From Leptolyngbya sp. SIOISBB (GTDB lineage: Bacteria > Cyanobacteriota > Cyanobacteriia > Phormidesmidales > Phormidesmidaceae): 64,000 nt of DNA. The translations under genes were made by a program, and so were the position numbers. The stretch is taken from NCBI GenBank assembly GCA_010671905.1, contig JAAHII010000001.1, positions 2,976,001 through 3,040,000 of the forward strand. The letters are read 5' to 3'. This document shows, one piece after another, positions 28,106-37,770 of the stretch (position 1 is its first letter; each line of letters begins with the position of its first letter). Below the pieces are notes generated by a model. It was not told the DNA's origin and ran no database searches. It was given only the letters and a program-made list of their open reading frames with translations.

Positions 28106-28203
28106 GGATTCAGGGCCAAGGGTGATGAAGGGATTACTCTATTCTAGCGATCGCTTTTTCAGCAAGCTCTTCATTATCGCAGATATCAGGTAAGACCGAT
28201 ATC

Positions 28204-28764
28204 TCAAAGTTCCGAGAGATTTAGCGTCGCATATTCCAATTGATTCCACGGCACGTGGCCCCAAAACCCTTCTGGGCAACTCGCGGCATGGCGCGGAAAA
28301 ACCAGCTCATGATGGTGTAAGTAGGCTCGACCACAGCTCAAAAAAACGTCTTTGCGAATTGCCCAATCATCGACAATCTCGACGACTTGATTGATGTAAT
28401 ACCCGCCTGAACCCTCACTCACTAAACGCACAACTAAATGCGTTCTCCCATTAACTTGAATGACACTCACACAATCATGACAACGCTGTCCTGCAAATGC
28501 TCCCGGCCAAACCTTTAAAAGAATCAGGAACCGAGTATCATCGGCTTGACGTCTCAGATACAACTCATTTTGCGTCACTGTCTTGCCCGTCGGGAGGGCG
28601 ATCACTATAGCCTCAAACTCATAGACATAGTCGGTACCGCTCACAACCGCCCCTGGCTGAATATCAGTAAATTGTAGCCAGCGTCTAGATAAACCTTGAT
28701 AGACGATCGTCATCACGACAACCAGCAACAGGGCCTGGATTAAATATCGAGCTTTGCCAATCAA
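28204..28764 (-). CDS. Membrane-anchored protein of unknown function, translationally coupled to the J-domain gene
   Basis: A 186-residue protein with an N-terminal hydrophobic helix (YLIQALLLVVVMTIVYQGL) and a beta-rich globular part (TDYVYEFEAIVIALPTGKTVTQNELYLRR; FLILLKVWPGAFAGQRCHDC). A C-x2-C pair and later CGRAYLHHHELVF could bind metal. The start is a TTG overlapping the upstream TGA stop by four bases (TTGA), a typical sign of coupled translation. I do not recognise a family. Confidence 0.65.
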   Translation of the reverse strand: MIGKARYLIQALLLVVVMTIVYQGLSRRWLQFTDIQPGAVVSGTDYVYEFEAIVIALPTGKTVTQNELYLRRQADDTRFLILLKVWPGAFAGQRCHDCVSVIQVNGRTHLVVRLVSEGSGGYYINQVVEIVDDWAIRKDVFLSCGRAYLHHHELVFPRHAASCPEGFWGHVPWNQLEYATLNLSEL

Positions 28765-29492
28765 CGACTAGCCACCTTCAATTGGTCCTTCGCTTCCCGG
28801 CGCAACTTAGTCGAAATCCGGAACAACTCCTGTCCCGTATGCAGATAACTTTCTTCATAGCAGTAGGTATAGCGCTCCATTTCCTCAATGCCATCCTCTA
28901 GCTGATTGAGGCAGTAGTAGAGATTAGCGGCCACGCCAGCAGTGTTGGACGGGTTAGATATTGACTGAAATTTGCTACGGGCTTTTTCTAGATACTCCCG
29001 ACAGTTTTCCAGATAAGTCTGGAAATTTTCCATCAGTTCATCATCAAAAGGATCCCCAGAGAGGGCGCGGATCTCACCCTTAAGGGGATTCAGGATTTTG
29101 GCAATGAGACGGTCGACTGGGTTGTAGACCTTGCTGACCCAAATCGCAAAGGCGTCATCGGCGGCTTGAGACGCTTGGCGGCGCTGGCGATACTGTTCCT
29201 GGGACTGGGCCGTGCGATTGGTGCGATCGCGAATCTGACTTTCTGACTCAAACCCAGCTTTTTGGACACGTCGCTCACGATCGTAATGCGATCGCGATTG
29301 CGGATCTCCCAGCACCTCATAGGCCGCATTCAGTTGCTTGATACTGTCAGCATCGGCTTCGACCTGTTGCGTAGTATCCGGGTGCAGCGCTTTTGCCAGT
29401 CGTCGATAAGATTGCTTAATCTCCTGCTGGGTAGCTGTTTCAGCAATCTTCAACGTGCGATAGTGATCGGTCTCAACCGATTTGGCAGTCAT
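28761..29492 (-). CDS. J-domain (DnaJ-like) protein
   Basis: A 243-residue protein with a J domain at residues 9-75: HYRTLKIAETATQQEIKQSYRRLAKALHPD (the HPD motif) followed by LNAAYEVLGDPQSRSHYD. It should stimulate an Hsp70 ATPase. There is no Gly/Phe or zinc region, so it is not DnaJ itself but a type III J-protein. The rest is helical (residues 100-240) with several Tyr and Cys (CREYLEKARSK, YYCLNQLEDGIEEMERYTYCYEESY), seen in related cyanobacterial proteins of unknown role. ATG at 29492 chosen. Confidence 0.85.
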   Translation of the reverse strand: MTAKSVETDHYRTLKIAETATQQEIKQSYRRLAKALHPDTTQQVEADADSIKQLNAAYEVLGDPQSRSHYDRERRVQKAGFESESQIRDRTNRTAQSQEQYRQRRQASQAADDAFAIWVSKVYNPVDRLIAKILNPLKGEIRALSGDPFDDELMENFQTYLENCREYLEKARSKFQSISNPSNTAGVAANLYYCLNQLEDGIEEMERYTYCYEESYLHTGQELFRISTKLRREAKDQLKVASR

Positions 29493-29576
29493 AACAGCGT
29501 CCAAAAACTAGCAAAATGAAGCGCGATTGCGCCCTGACTCATTGTGGAAGATTCCCCTCGCAGATGCAAAGATACG

Positions 29577-29615
29577 AGTTCAGAATTCCGAACTCCGCAT
29601 TCTGAATTCTGAACT
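29577..29615. repeat. Perfect 12-bp inverted repeat between divergent genes
   Basis: AGTTCAGAATTC (29577-29588) and its exact complement (29604-29615) enclose a 15-base loop. It lies between the J-domain and glycosyltransferase genes and could be an operator, a hairpin or a remnant of a small repeat. Confidence 0.6.
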
Positions 29616-29766
29616 GGGCCATGAATCATAGGCGACCGGACTATCCTGCCCCACGCCAATACGCCACCCATCTACCCTGACCCCCTATGCCACCTACGGT
29701 TTTGACCCGCCACCCGCCATGACGGCAGACAAACCACTGTAATGTAGAAGACTGGTTCCCACCCTG

Positions 29767-31608
29767 ATGGCCTGGTTCCCGATTATGAAGCGCTCTACCC
29801 TCCCGCAGCCCGCAAAATTATTTCCGGCTAGAACCGCCCCACCGGTGCAACACGAAGTCCTGAAATCAATTGCGTGGGTGGTGATCATTTGCACCATTGC
29901 TTTTTTTGTCGGACTCGCCAGCGTTGGTTTAGTTGACGAGACGGAACCCTTGTTTGCCGAGGCCTCACGCCAAATGGCAGAAACGGGAGATTGGGTAACG
30001 CCCTATTTCAACGGTGCCACTCGCTTTGATAAGCCACCACTGGTCTATTGGCTGATGGCCATCGGCTTTCGGCTTTTTGGCGTGGGAGAATGGGCCGTGC
30101 GTCTGCCTTCTGCCTTGTCAGCCACAGCGTTAGTCGGCATGGGGTTTTATACCCTGCGGCGGTTTGGCTTTTCTCGTCCAGAGCTAGCCACCGCGATCAC
30201 CGGAGAGAGGAATGTTGCCAGCCCACAGCGATCGCGACTCAGCCAACACAATCTATTCTGGTCAGCCATTATTGGCTCAGCCATTATGGCGCTGCATCCT
30301 GAAACCATTGTTTGGGCACGCATTGGCGTCTCGGACATGTTGTTGTCTGGCTGTATGGGCATTGCCCTCTTTGCCTTCTTCTTGGGCTACGCTCAACCCG
30401 AATTTCCTCAGCGGCAACGCAACTGGTATCTCACAGCGTACCTTTTTCTAGGGCTGGCGGTACTGGCGAAGGGACCCGTCGGCATTGTCTTACCAGGGTT
30501 GATTGTCTGCGCCTTTTTGCTATTTGTCGGTCAGTTTCGCCAAGTCCTGCGAGAACTGCACTTGGTGAAAGGGGCCATTATTTTTCTAGCCGTTACCGTG
30601 CCGTGGCATGTATTAGTGATTGTGGCCAATGGTCGCGCCTATATCGATTCCTTTTTTGGCTATCACAACGTCGAACGCTTTACGAATGTGGTGAATGGCC
30701 ATGCCGCGCCCTGGTACTTTTACTTTCTCGTGGTCGCTATAGGCTTTTTGCCGTGGTCTCCCTTTTTACCATGGGCGATCGCTCGGCTCCATTTCTATCG
30801 TCTGCGATGGTGGCGAACCCAACCGCGCTCGGCTCACTTTGGCCTATTTGCGTTGGCTTGGTTCGTCATCATTTTTAGTTTTTTCACCATCGCTGTCACC
30901 AAGCTGCCCAGTTACGTGCTGCCGCTCATGCCTGCCGCCGCCATTTTGGTCGGACTCGGGTGGAGCGATCGCCTCTGTCCATCACGCAAAAACCCCTCAA
31001 GATCGGGGCTCGGCTTTTGGGCAAGCTATGGCTTAAATCTACTGATCTTTGCAGTCTTAGCTGTGGCCGCCCTGTATAGCCCGAACTGGATGGGGAATGA
31101 CCCGGCCATGCCTGGACTCCCCAATTTAGTCAGAGAATCAGGGGTCATGGTCCGCGCCGCTTTGATTTGGGGTACCGCGCTACTCGTGGGCCTCGGGTTA
31201 CTGATCAGCCGCCGTCAGCGCTGGCTGTGGTGTGTCAATTTGATGGCGTTTGCCACCTTTATCTTGCTATCGATTTTGCCTGCGCTACAACTTGCCGATC
31301 AGGTGCGGCAACAGCCCTTGCGAGAAATTGCAGCCACAGCGATCGTCGAGCAGCAGGCCGAGGAATCACTCTATATGGTCGGTTTTATGAAACCGTCTCT
31401 GGTTTTCTATACGCAAGCTCCTGTCACCTATATAGAACGCCCCGGAGAGTTACGTGAAACGCTGCTTACCGAACAGCCCAATCAATCAGCTCTGGTTGTA
31501 GGCACCGAGAATGAACTGGCCGATATCAACTGGCCCGTGCAGCTAACACCACTGGTCACCACAGAAACCTATAATTTGGTGAGATTATCACCCACTGCAG
31601 ACAACTAA
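29767..31608 (+). CDS. ArnT/PMT-like membrane glycosyltransferase (GT-C fold)
   Basis: A 613-residue polytopic protein of the dolichyl-phosphate-mannose mannosyltransferase/ArnT superfamily. After the first helix is the conserved loop LVDETEPLFAEASRQMAETGDWVTPYFNG, with its acidic residues, and FDKPPLVYWLMAIGFRLFG, a hallmark of the family. About eleven further helices follow, then a soluble C-terminal region (residues 520-613). These enzymes transfer a sugar from a polyprenyl-phosphate donor to a lipid or protein at the periplasmic face. The acceptor here is unknown. A second in-frame ATG at 29785 could be the start. It is followed by repeat copy C. Confidence 0.85.
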   Translation: MAWFPIMKRSTLPQPAKLFPARTAPPVQHEVLKSIAWVVIICTIAFFVGLASVGLVDETEPLFAEASRQMAETGDWVTPYFNGATRFDKPPLVYWLMAIGFRLFGVGEWAVRLPSALSATALVGMGFYTLRRFGFSRPELATAITGERNVASPQRSRLSQHNLFWSAIIGSAIMALHPETIVWARIGVSDMLLSGCMGIALFAFFLGYAQPEFPQRQRNWYLTAYLFLGLAVLAKGPVGIVLPGLIVCAFLLFVGQFRQVLRELHLVKGAIIFLAVTVPWHVLVIVANGRAYIDSFFGYHNVERFTNVVNGHAAPWYFYFLVVAIGFLPWSPFLPWAIARLHFYRLRWWRTQPRSAHFGLFALAWFVIIFSFFTIAVTKLPSYVLPLMPAAAILVGLGWSDRLCPSRKNPSRSGLGFWASYGLNLLIFAVLAVAALYSPNWMGNDPAMPGLPNLVRESGVMVRAALIWGTALLVGLGLLISRRQRWLWCVNLMAFATFILLSILPALQLADQVRQQPLREIAATAIVEQQAEESLYMVGFMKPSLVFYTQAPVTYIERPGELRETLLTEQPNQSALVVGTENELADINWPVQLTPLVTTETYNLVRLSPTADN

Positions 31609-31629
31609 CGCATCAAGACCATGCCAGTG

Positions 31630-31760
31630 CTAGGGACTGTCGTCATTTAACAGTCACATGCTTTAAGCCAAGGAACGACAGTCCCTAGCTCGTTGAGTGA
31701 ATGCAGGCGCGGGTGTGCTTTGCCCAAAAGTTTCTGGGATCAGTTGATGAGGCACCCTAA
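31630..31760 (+). repeat. Dispersed intergenic repeat, copy C
   Basis: This copy has the best hairpin: a 15-bp perfect inverted repeat at 31629-31643 and 31675-31689 (GCTAGGGACTGTCGT and its complement). It continues CGTTGAGTGAATGCAGGCG, TGCTTTGCCCAAAAG and TTGATGAGGCACCCTAAG. It lies between convergent genes (glycosyltransferase and cysK). Confidence 0.88.
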
Positions 31761-31799
31761 GCAGAAGAAACTGCGGATGTTTGCGATTTGAGCGGCCTG

Positions 31800-32762
31800 T
31801 CAATTCATGGTTGCGGGAGCTAACAGTTCTGGATCTTGGAACAACGGCGTGCTCAAATAGCGCTCGCCAAAGCTCGGCTGAATCATGACGATCAGCTTGC
31901 CAGCATTCTCAGGGCGCGATCCCACGGCGATCGCTGCCTTCAAAACAGCCCCAGTCGAAATCCCTGACAAGAGGCCTTCTTCCCGAGCAAGTCGGCGACC
32001 ATAGGTAATCGCCTCAGCATCGCTAACGGTAATCACTTCATCAATAATTTCAGTGTTCAAGACCTCAGGAATAAAGCCCGCACCAATCCCCTGAATCTTG
32101 TGAGGACCCGCGTGACCACCCGATAATACCGGACTATTAGTTGGTTCAACGGCGATCGCCTGCACCTCAGGCTTACGCGCCTTCAGCACTTCCGACACGC
32201 CAGTAATCGTGCCACCGGTACCCACCCCAGCGATCACAATATTCACCGTGCCATCTGTATCGGCCCAAATCTCTTCAGCGGTCGTCTGGCGATGAATATC
32301 CGGGTTGGCTGGGTTCGAAAACTGTTGCAACATGTAGGCATCTGGCAAAGTGTTGACCAACCTTTGCGCACACCGGATGCAACCTGACATGCCTTCCATA
32401 CCGGGGGTCAACTCCAGTTCTGCCCCAAAGGCTCGGAGCATCGCTCGCCGTTCACTACTCATCGTTTCGGGCATGGTCAAAATCAACCGGTAGCCCTTAG
32501 CTGCCGCCGCCATCGCCAAGGCAATCCCAGTATTACCAGAGGTTGGTTCTACTAACGTGGTTCGCCCCGGCGCAATTTTACCAGCCGCCTCCGCTGCATT
32601 GATCATATTAATGCCAATGCGATCTTTGACCGACGCCGAGGGATTCATCCCCTCTAGCTTGACCACAATATTGGCCTGACACCCTTCTGATTGAGGAATG
32701 CGATTGAGCCGCACCAGAGGAGTATGACCGATGAGATCAGTAACGTTTTCGGCGATACGCAT
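31800..32762 (-). CDS. cysK: Cysteine synthase A (O-acetylserine sulfhydrylase)
   Basis: A 320-residue PLP enzyme of the beta family. It has the PLP Lys in [15 protein letters not shown] (Lys46 with this start), the phosphate/substrate loop [11 protein letters not shown] and the PLP-phosphate motif [16 protein letters not shown]. The sequence matches CysK, not cystathionine beta-synthase, because no CBS or regulatory domain is attached. It makes cysteine from O-acetylserine and sulfide. I chose the ATG at 32762; a GTG at 32768 would overlap the preceding regulator's stop by one base, so the two genes are an operon. Confidence 0.95.
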   Translation of the reverse strand: MRIAENVTDLIGHTPLVRLNRIPQSEGCQANIVVKLEGMNPSASVKDRIGINMINAAEAAGKIAPGRTTLVEPTSGNTGIALAMAAAAKGYRLILTMPETMSSERRAMLRAFGAELELTPGMEGMSGCIRCAQRLVNTLPDAYMLQQFSNPANPDIHRQTTAEEIWADTDGTVNIVIAGVGTGGTITGVSEVLKARKPEVQAIAVEPTNSPVLSGGHAGPHKIQGIGAGFIPEVLNTEIIDEVITVSDAEAITYGRRLAREEGLLSGISTGAVLKAAIAVGSRPENAGKLIVMIQPSFGERYLSTPLFQDPELLAPATMN

Positions 32763-32767
32763 AGACA

Positions 32768-33202
32768 CTAAATGTAGTACATCAAGTCAACTTGTTGCTT
32801 AGCCTTACACTGATCTAGCAAATCTTGTAGGGTTTGCTTTTTCAGCACCTCTTCAGCCGCTTGCCGGGCTGTTTGCCAAATCTCAGCAATCACTGCACCT
32901 TCTGCGGTTTGCGGGGTATTGGTAGATTCTTTAGCTACATCAAACCCTTCAATGCAGCTCACCACATCGTAGAGGGTAATTTGCCAGGGTGATCGCGCGA
33001 GCAAATATCCCCCTTTAGCCCCGCGTTGGCTTCTCACAAATCCAGACCGCCGCAGCGTTGCCAATAGTTGCTCAAGATAGCGATCGGGAATATTTTGCTG
33101 AGCCGCAATTTGTCGGATCTGCATGGGTTCTCCATTCGCAAACCCTCGCCCTAATTCGAGCAAAGCCAGAAGAGCGTATTCACTTTTGCTAGACAGTTCC
33201 AC
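32768..33202 (-). CDS. Rrf2-family transcriptional regulator (cysteine-metabolism type likely)
   Basis: A winged-helix protein of about 144 residues from a GTG at 33202. The family pattern begins [17 protein letters not shown] and continues [44 protein letters not shown], the helix-turn-helix and wing. The frame extends to 33298, but the extra residues do not fit the family. The three-Cys iron-sulfur loop of IscR is absent (only one Cys in the region, VVSCIEG), so an Fe-S sensor is unlikely. Its immediate partner is cysK, the arrangement known for CymR of Bacillus, which acts with CysK; the parallel is inference. Confidence 0.87.
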   Translation of the reverse strand: MELSSKSEYALLALLELGRGFANGEPMQIRQIAAQQNIPDRYLEQLLATLRRSGFVRSQRGAKGGYLLARSPWQITLYDVVSCIEGFDVAKESTNTPQTAEGAVIAEIWQTARQAAEEVLKKQTLQDLLDQCKAKQQVDLMYYI

Positions 33203-33378
33203 AGGTGTTTGATGGGGCAAAGCTGCCCTTACAGTATAACCCCGGTTCTCCAGTCGGGTTTGCAGGATTCTTAGATCACTCGATGAACTTCTCGCCAAGT
33301 TATCGTATTGAGCGTTGATGACAAACCCGCAAAAGCAGCTGACGACGTTAGTTACCCGTTCAAAGAATTGCCACGAAA

Positions 33379-33402
33379 AAAGGGGGCAAGACTGCCCCCT
33401 TT
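33379..33402 (-). terminator. Rho-independent terminator of the first porin gene
   Basis: On the minus strand a stem AAAGGGGGCA / TGCCCCCTTT (4-base loop) runs into TTTTCG, 32 bases after the porin stop. It separates the porin from the Rrf2-cysK operon. Confidence 0.85.
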
Positions 33403-33433
33403 CAAATTCTAACTAAACAAATGATTTAGCTGC

Positions 33434-34837
33434 TTAGAAAGAGAAGGTTGCGCGCAATGCGCCGTACCACTGGTCGGTGTCAGCACCCTCATTCAAGTCG
33501 CCATAGATGATGGCGGGCGTGATGGTCAAGAACTGGCTCACAGGAATCCCGAGGTAAGCTTCGACCATTTGAGGATCGTTGTCACCGTAGTCAGGCAGGT
33601 CTGCGTAGTAAACACCAAACTCAGATCCTTCAAAGACGAGGTCTTGAAGGCCAGCACCAGCCATCCAAGAGAAGTCATCATCATCGCCATTGTCGTGGAA
33701 AGCCACGGTACCAGCGACGAAGAAGTTACCAAAGTCGAGATTCAACAAACCGGCAAAGGTATCAGTGAAATCGTTATCGTCATTTTCACCTAATGACTGA
33801 CCAGCATTACCACGAGCATAGAGAATAGCTGCATCAATTAAGCCATCGCTGATGTAGCTACCCTGAACGATGTAGGACTGACTTGCAGCACCGGTAATAC
33901 CACCATCACTGGGGTCGTTAGAACCGCTACCACCTTGATCAGCAGAGTAACCAGCGTCGATAACGAAGTTGTCACCGAGGCCTACGCTGCCACCGATAGC
34001 GAAGCCGCCGCCGCCCATGTCGAAGTCATAAAGCGCAGGACCACCGGGGTCAGCCACGCTAGGACCATCAAAAGGCACGATGGTGCTAACCACAAAGTCA
34101 TCAGTCACGATGCTGTTAGCCGCGATGATGAAATCAAGGTTATCGCCAACTCCAAAGCTGTAGTAGAAATCGTCAATTTCAACGTCCAGGTTACCGTCAG
34201 TGGAGTTCGCCAAACCACCAGCATTATTCAGAATGCCGAAATCATCGTCACCGGCCTGAAGACGAACGCGCAAACGATCATCACCAGTGAAGCTAGCATC
34301 AAAGTTCAAACGAGCCCGAGCCGTGAAAGCGGTGTTGTCTTGAGCGCCAACATCACCATCGAAGGGCACTGCCAAGTTTGCATCCACTTGACCACGTAAC
34401 TTCGTGGTGGTGGAGAACTGCTGTGCACGGAGTTCAGCGGTCTCAACTTCTAGAGCATCCACACGACCGCGCAGAGTGGCCAATTCAGCGGCAAATTGCT
34501 CTTGCAAACGCTGAATGGTTTCTAAGGTTTCAGCATCGATACCACCGTCAGCAATCAAGAACCGGATGGAATCCAAACAAGCGTTCAAACCAGCCGCAAA
34601 CTCATAACGAGTCATGAACTGGTTGCCACGGTAAGTCCGAGTCCCCAAGTCACCTTCGATACAGCCGTAATCTTCAACCAAGGACTGCAGCGCACCATAC
34701 GCCCAGTTGTCGGGAGTCGGAGACACATCAACGAGCTCGTCAACAGTGCTCACCTGAGCCTGTGCCGAACCAGCCAAGCCCATGCCCAGCAGCACAGGAC
34801 TTGCCAACAATACTTTCCACAATTTGTTATTAGACAT
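33434..34837 (-). CDS. Outer-membrane porin (SLH + OprB/Som family, iron-uptake-porin type), copy 1
   Basis: A 467-residue protein with a signal peptide (MSNNKLWKVLLASPVLLGMGLAGSAQAQ), one SLH domain (residues about 35-95, TPDNWAYGALQSLVEDYGCIEGDLGTRTYRGNQFMTRYEFAAGLNACLD) and a coiled coil (residues 105-145). A large beta-barrel of the OprB type ends in the aromatic Phe (GALRATFSF). Such porins tether the outer membrane to peptidoglycan through SLH and let small solutes pass. Two Cys in the SLH domain are conserved in this family. Its neighbour is a tandem paralogue with the first ~190 residues nearly identical. Confidence 0.95.
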   Translation of the reverse strand: MSNNKLWKVLLASPVLLGMGLAGSAQAQVSTVDELVDVSPTPDNWAYGALQSLVEDYGCIEGDLGTRTYRGNQFMTRYEFAAGLNACLDSIRFLIADGGIDAETLETIQRLQEQFAAELATLRGRVDALEVETAELRAQQFSTTTKLRGQVDANLAVPFDGDVGAQDNTAFTARARLNFDASFTGDDRLRVRLQAGDDDFGILNNAGGLANSTDGNLDVEIDDFYYSFGVGDNLDFIIAANSIVTDDFVVSTIVPFDGPSVADPGGPALYDFDMGGGGFAIGGSVGLGDNFVIDAGYSADQGGSGSNDPSDGGITGAASQSYIVQGSYISDGLIDAAILYARGNAGQSLGENDDNDFTDTFAGLLNLDFGNFFVAGTVAFHDNGDDDDFSWMAGAGLQDLVFEGSEFGVYYADLPDYGDNDPQMVEAYLGIPVSQFLTITPAIIYGDLNEGADTDQWYGALRATFSF

Positions 34838-35223
34838 TTACCCTACACTCTCCTCACACCTTGAGGTAAAGGTTCAAAAGCATTCACAAACTTGCAAATG
34901 CATAAGCAACGAAAACCGACACTAAGTCCGGTTGAACAGCTGCTTGAGCAAATATTAACAGATCAAACTGTGGGACACCAGTCTATGGGCCCAAAAAAGA
35001 TCTGTCACATTGTTTGCGAAAACTTAAATGACTCAGGGTTCTAGAGAGCGTCCAAAAGGTAAATGATTTGACGTGCCGACCCAAAAACAAAATTACATCT
35101 AGAGGAAGCTGCCATTTCGAGTTCAAGAACAATGCCGAGATCGTGCCACTGTATGCGAAACCAAGCCCGACAGCTTCCCCAGATGCGGACTGGTCAAGGT
35201 ATAACCAGTCTCGACTTAGCTGC
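34838..35223. other. Intergenic between tandem porins, 386 bp
   Basis: It should hold the promoter of porin copy 1. A 7-bp hairpin GACTGGT/ACCAGTC (35188-35210) precedes the stop of copy 2 but lacks a T-tract. No gene is seen. Confidence 0.5.
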
Positions 35224-36608
35224 TTAGAAAGAGAAGGTTGCGCGCAGCGCACCATACCACTGGTCAGTGTCAGCACCTTCATTCAAGTCGCCATAGATGA
35301 TGGCAGGCGTGATGGTTAAGAACTGGCTAACAGGAATCCCAAGGTAAGCCTCGACCATTTGAGGATCGTTATCACCGTAGTCAGGTAGCTCAGCGTAGTA
35401 AACACCAAACTCAGATCCTTCAAACACGAGGTCTTGAAGGCCAGCACCAGCCATCCAAGAGAAGTCATCATCATCGCCATTGTCGTGGAAAGCCACGGTA
35501 CCAGCGACGAAGAAGTTACCAAAGTCGAGATTCAATAAACCGGCAAAGGTATCAGTGAACTCGTTGTCGTCACCATCGTTACCACGCATGTAAGCAATGG
35601 CAGCATCAATCAGCCCATCGCTGATGTAGGTACCTTGAACGATATAGGACTGCTCAACTGCACCAGTGATACCACCATCACTGGGGTCGTTAGAACCACT
35701 ACCACCTTGGTCAGCAGAGTAACCAGCGTCGATCACGAAGTTGTCACCGAGGCCGACGCTACCACCGATAGCGAAGCCGCCACCGCCCATGTCGAAGTCA
35801 TAAAGCGCAGGACCACCGGGGTCAGCCACACTAGGACCATCAAAGGCACGATGGTGCTAACCACAAAGTCATCAGTCACGATGCTGTTAGCCCCGATGAT
35901 GAAGTCGAGGTTATCACCGACTCCAAAGCTGTAGTAGAAGTCGTTAATTTCAACATCAAGACCGCCGTCAGCAGAGTTAGCCAAACCGCCAGCGTTATTT
36001 AAGATGTCGAAATCATCGTCACCGGCCTGAAGACGAACGCGCAAACGATCATCACCAGTGAAGCTAGCGTCAAAGTTCAAACGAGCCCGAGCGGTGAAAG
36101 CGGTGTTGTCTTGGTCGCCGACATCACCGTCGAAGGGAGCCACCAAATTGGCATCCACTTGACCACGCAACTTCGTGGTGGTGGAGAACTGCTGCGCCCG
36201 CAGTTCAGCGGTCTCAACTTCTAGAGCATCCACACGACCGCGCAGGGTGGCCAATTCAGCGGCAAACTGCTCTTGCAGACGCTGAATGGTTGCTAGCGTG
36301 TCAGCATCAAGAACACCATCAGAAATCAAGAACCGGATGGAATCCAAACAAGCGTTCAAACCAGCCGCAAACTCATAACGAGTCATGAACTGGTTGCCAC
36401 GGTAAGTCCGAGTCCCCAAGTCACCTTCGATACAGCCGTAATCTTCAACCAAGGACTGCAGCGCACCATACGCCCAGTTGTCGGGAGTCGGAGATACATC
36501 AACGAGTTCGTCAACCGTGCTCACTTGAGCCTGCGCCGAACCGGCCAAGCCCATGCCCAACAGCACAGGACTTGCCAACAATACTTTCCACAATTTGTTG
36601 TTAGACAT
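35224..36608 (-). pseudogene. Outer-membrane porin, copy 2, disrupted by a one-base deletion
   Basis: This tandem paralogue of copy 1 would encode about 461 residues with the same signal peptide, SLH domain, coiled coil and barrel. The frame is lost after VVSTIVP. Copy 1 reads AAAA at 34070-34073 (plus strand) where copy 2 has AAA at 35842-35844, and restoring one base rejoins ...STIVPFDGPSVADPGGPALYDFDMGG. The remainder, ending in GALRATFSF, is intact and nearly identical to copy 1. Substitutions are concentrated in a few patches (for example the DDNEFTDTF loop). This could be a sequencing error, decay or a phase switch. Confidence 0.88.
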
Positions 36609-37488
36609 TTTTACTCTTCACACCTCTTCGATAATCGACTGACTCAATCAAGCAAACTCCTGACGAGTCAGACACGTACAGGCCAGACATCTTTGTGAAC
36701 CAAGATAATGTCCAATACGATCAAAACAATAGCATCAATTCTCAATAGAAATAGCAAAATTTTCTTGATTAAACTTCTCGATTTTCTCCTTAAAAACCAT
36801 CAAGCTCGATTCTTTCCACAAAAATAACTTCGGCTTAAACTAAAGAAAACCTTTGTTAATCAAGCATTAATGACAGGGTGACGTTTGCCTGCTAATATAG
36901 AGGTAGAAATTCGGGCTTCTGGATCCAGTCTATTTTATATAGATGGCTTCTCGATCCATTTTCAATAAGCGGTATTTTCTAACTAAATGCCGTGCCTAAT
37001 TAATAGGAGGTTTTCTCATTAATTAGGCGCGGCATTTGTCTTGACGACTCCTTTTTGCGGCAGGCTATTCGCGATGCCTCGCGCTTCCAAATCCTTGCCA
37101 GTCTGGGAGTAAGTGGCTGCAGTGATGGAAAATTGCAGTTACTTCAGTCCGTTTCAGAACGCTGAAACTCCAGTTCAGTTAAATCTTCACTGCGGAATTC
37201 TTGTATGTTGAGAGCGGTAGCGCGTCTACCATCCGTTCTGGAAGGCGCGCCAGCCCACGAGTCATGCCGCTAATGTTCCGGTATGATTCATGGGCTCAGC
37301 AATTTTATAGATCTATGCCGTAGTGTCAGATTCGCACCATAGTTTTAGAGCGCATCTAATTAAGTTGCCGATTCACCCCATCCAGCCAAAGTCGCTACAG
37401 TCAGGCAATGCGGTGACAGTGCCTCGACAATCACTTCAGCAGCATTGACGGCGCTCCCTGTAGAAGAGCCGTATTCGGTACAAACCCG
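36609..37488. other. Long intergenic region, 880 bp
   Basis: No credible gene. It includes the upstream region of the second porin, which should hold its promoter. Three inverted repeats are seen: a long one at 36985-37037 (separate entry), a perfect GTTTCAG AACG CTGAAAC at 37151-37168 and an imperfect one at about 37253-37295. Confidence 0.5.
36985..37037. repeat. 20-bp inverted repeat with AGGAGG in the loop
   Basis: The left arm 36985-37004 (AAATGCCGTGCC...) and the right arm 37018-37037 pair along 20 bases with a single G-U wobble. The 13-base loop is AGGAGGTTTTCTC on the plus strand. No long T-tract follows, so it is a weak terminator at best. It lies about 450 bases from the nearest gene end. 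Confidence 0.7.
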
Positions 37489-37770
37489 TTAAAGCAGACC
37501 ATCAATCGTAGTTGCCATGTCAAAGTCTTTTTGCGTAAGCCCACCAGCATCATGGGTGCTCAAATTGATGGTGACCTGGTTATAGGAAATGGCCAGATCA
37601 GGGTGATGTCCGGCTGCTTCTGCTGGCTCAACCAGCTTGTTCACAAAGGCGATCGCACTCGGGAAGCCATCAAACTTTTTGACCGTTTGAATCATTTTGC
37701 CATCCAGTTGCCAATCGTCCAGAGTCTGCAACTTCGCCTGAATTTCAACCGCCGATAGTAAAGGAGACAT
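37489..37770 (-). CDS. Pterin-4-alpha-carbinolamine dehydratase
   Basis: A 93-residue protein of the PCD/DCoH family. It has the DDWQLDGKMIQTVKKFDGFPSAIAFVNKL strand-helix pattern and the active-site motif AEAAGHHPDLAISYNQVTINLSTHDAGGLTQKDFDMA, whose His-His-Pro is conserved. It dehydrates 4a-hydroxytetrahydropterin during pterin recycling; in bacteria without phenylalanine hydroxylase its role is unclear, though cofactor or folate metabolism is possible. The ATG at 37770 has AAGGAG...-type bases around it only on the plus strand, so no strong Shine-Dalgarno was found. The structured element at 37.9-38.2 kb lies upstream on the same strand. Confidence 0.92.
   Translation of the reverse strand: MSPLLSAVEIQAKLQTLDDWQLDGKMIQTVKKFDGFPSAIAFVNKLVEPAEAAGHHPDLAISYNQVTINLSTHDAGGLTQKDFDMATTIDGLL

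Noticed and set aside
33434-36608. Assembly artefact duplicating the porin
   Set aside because: Copies differ in sequence at many places and in flanking DNA, so they are true paralogues.
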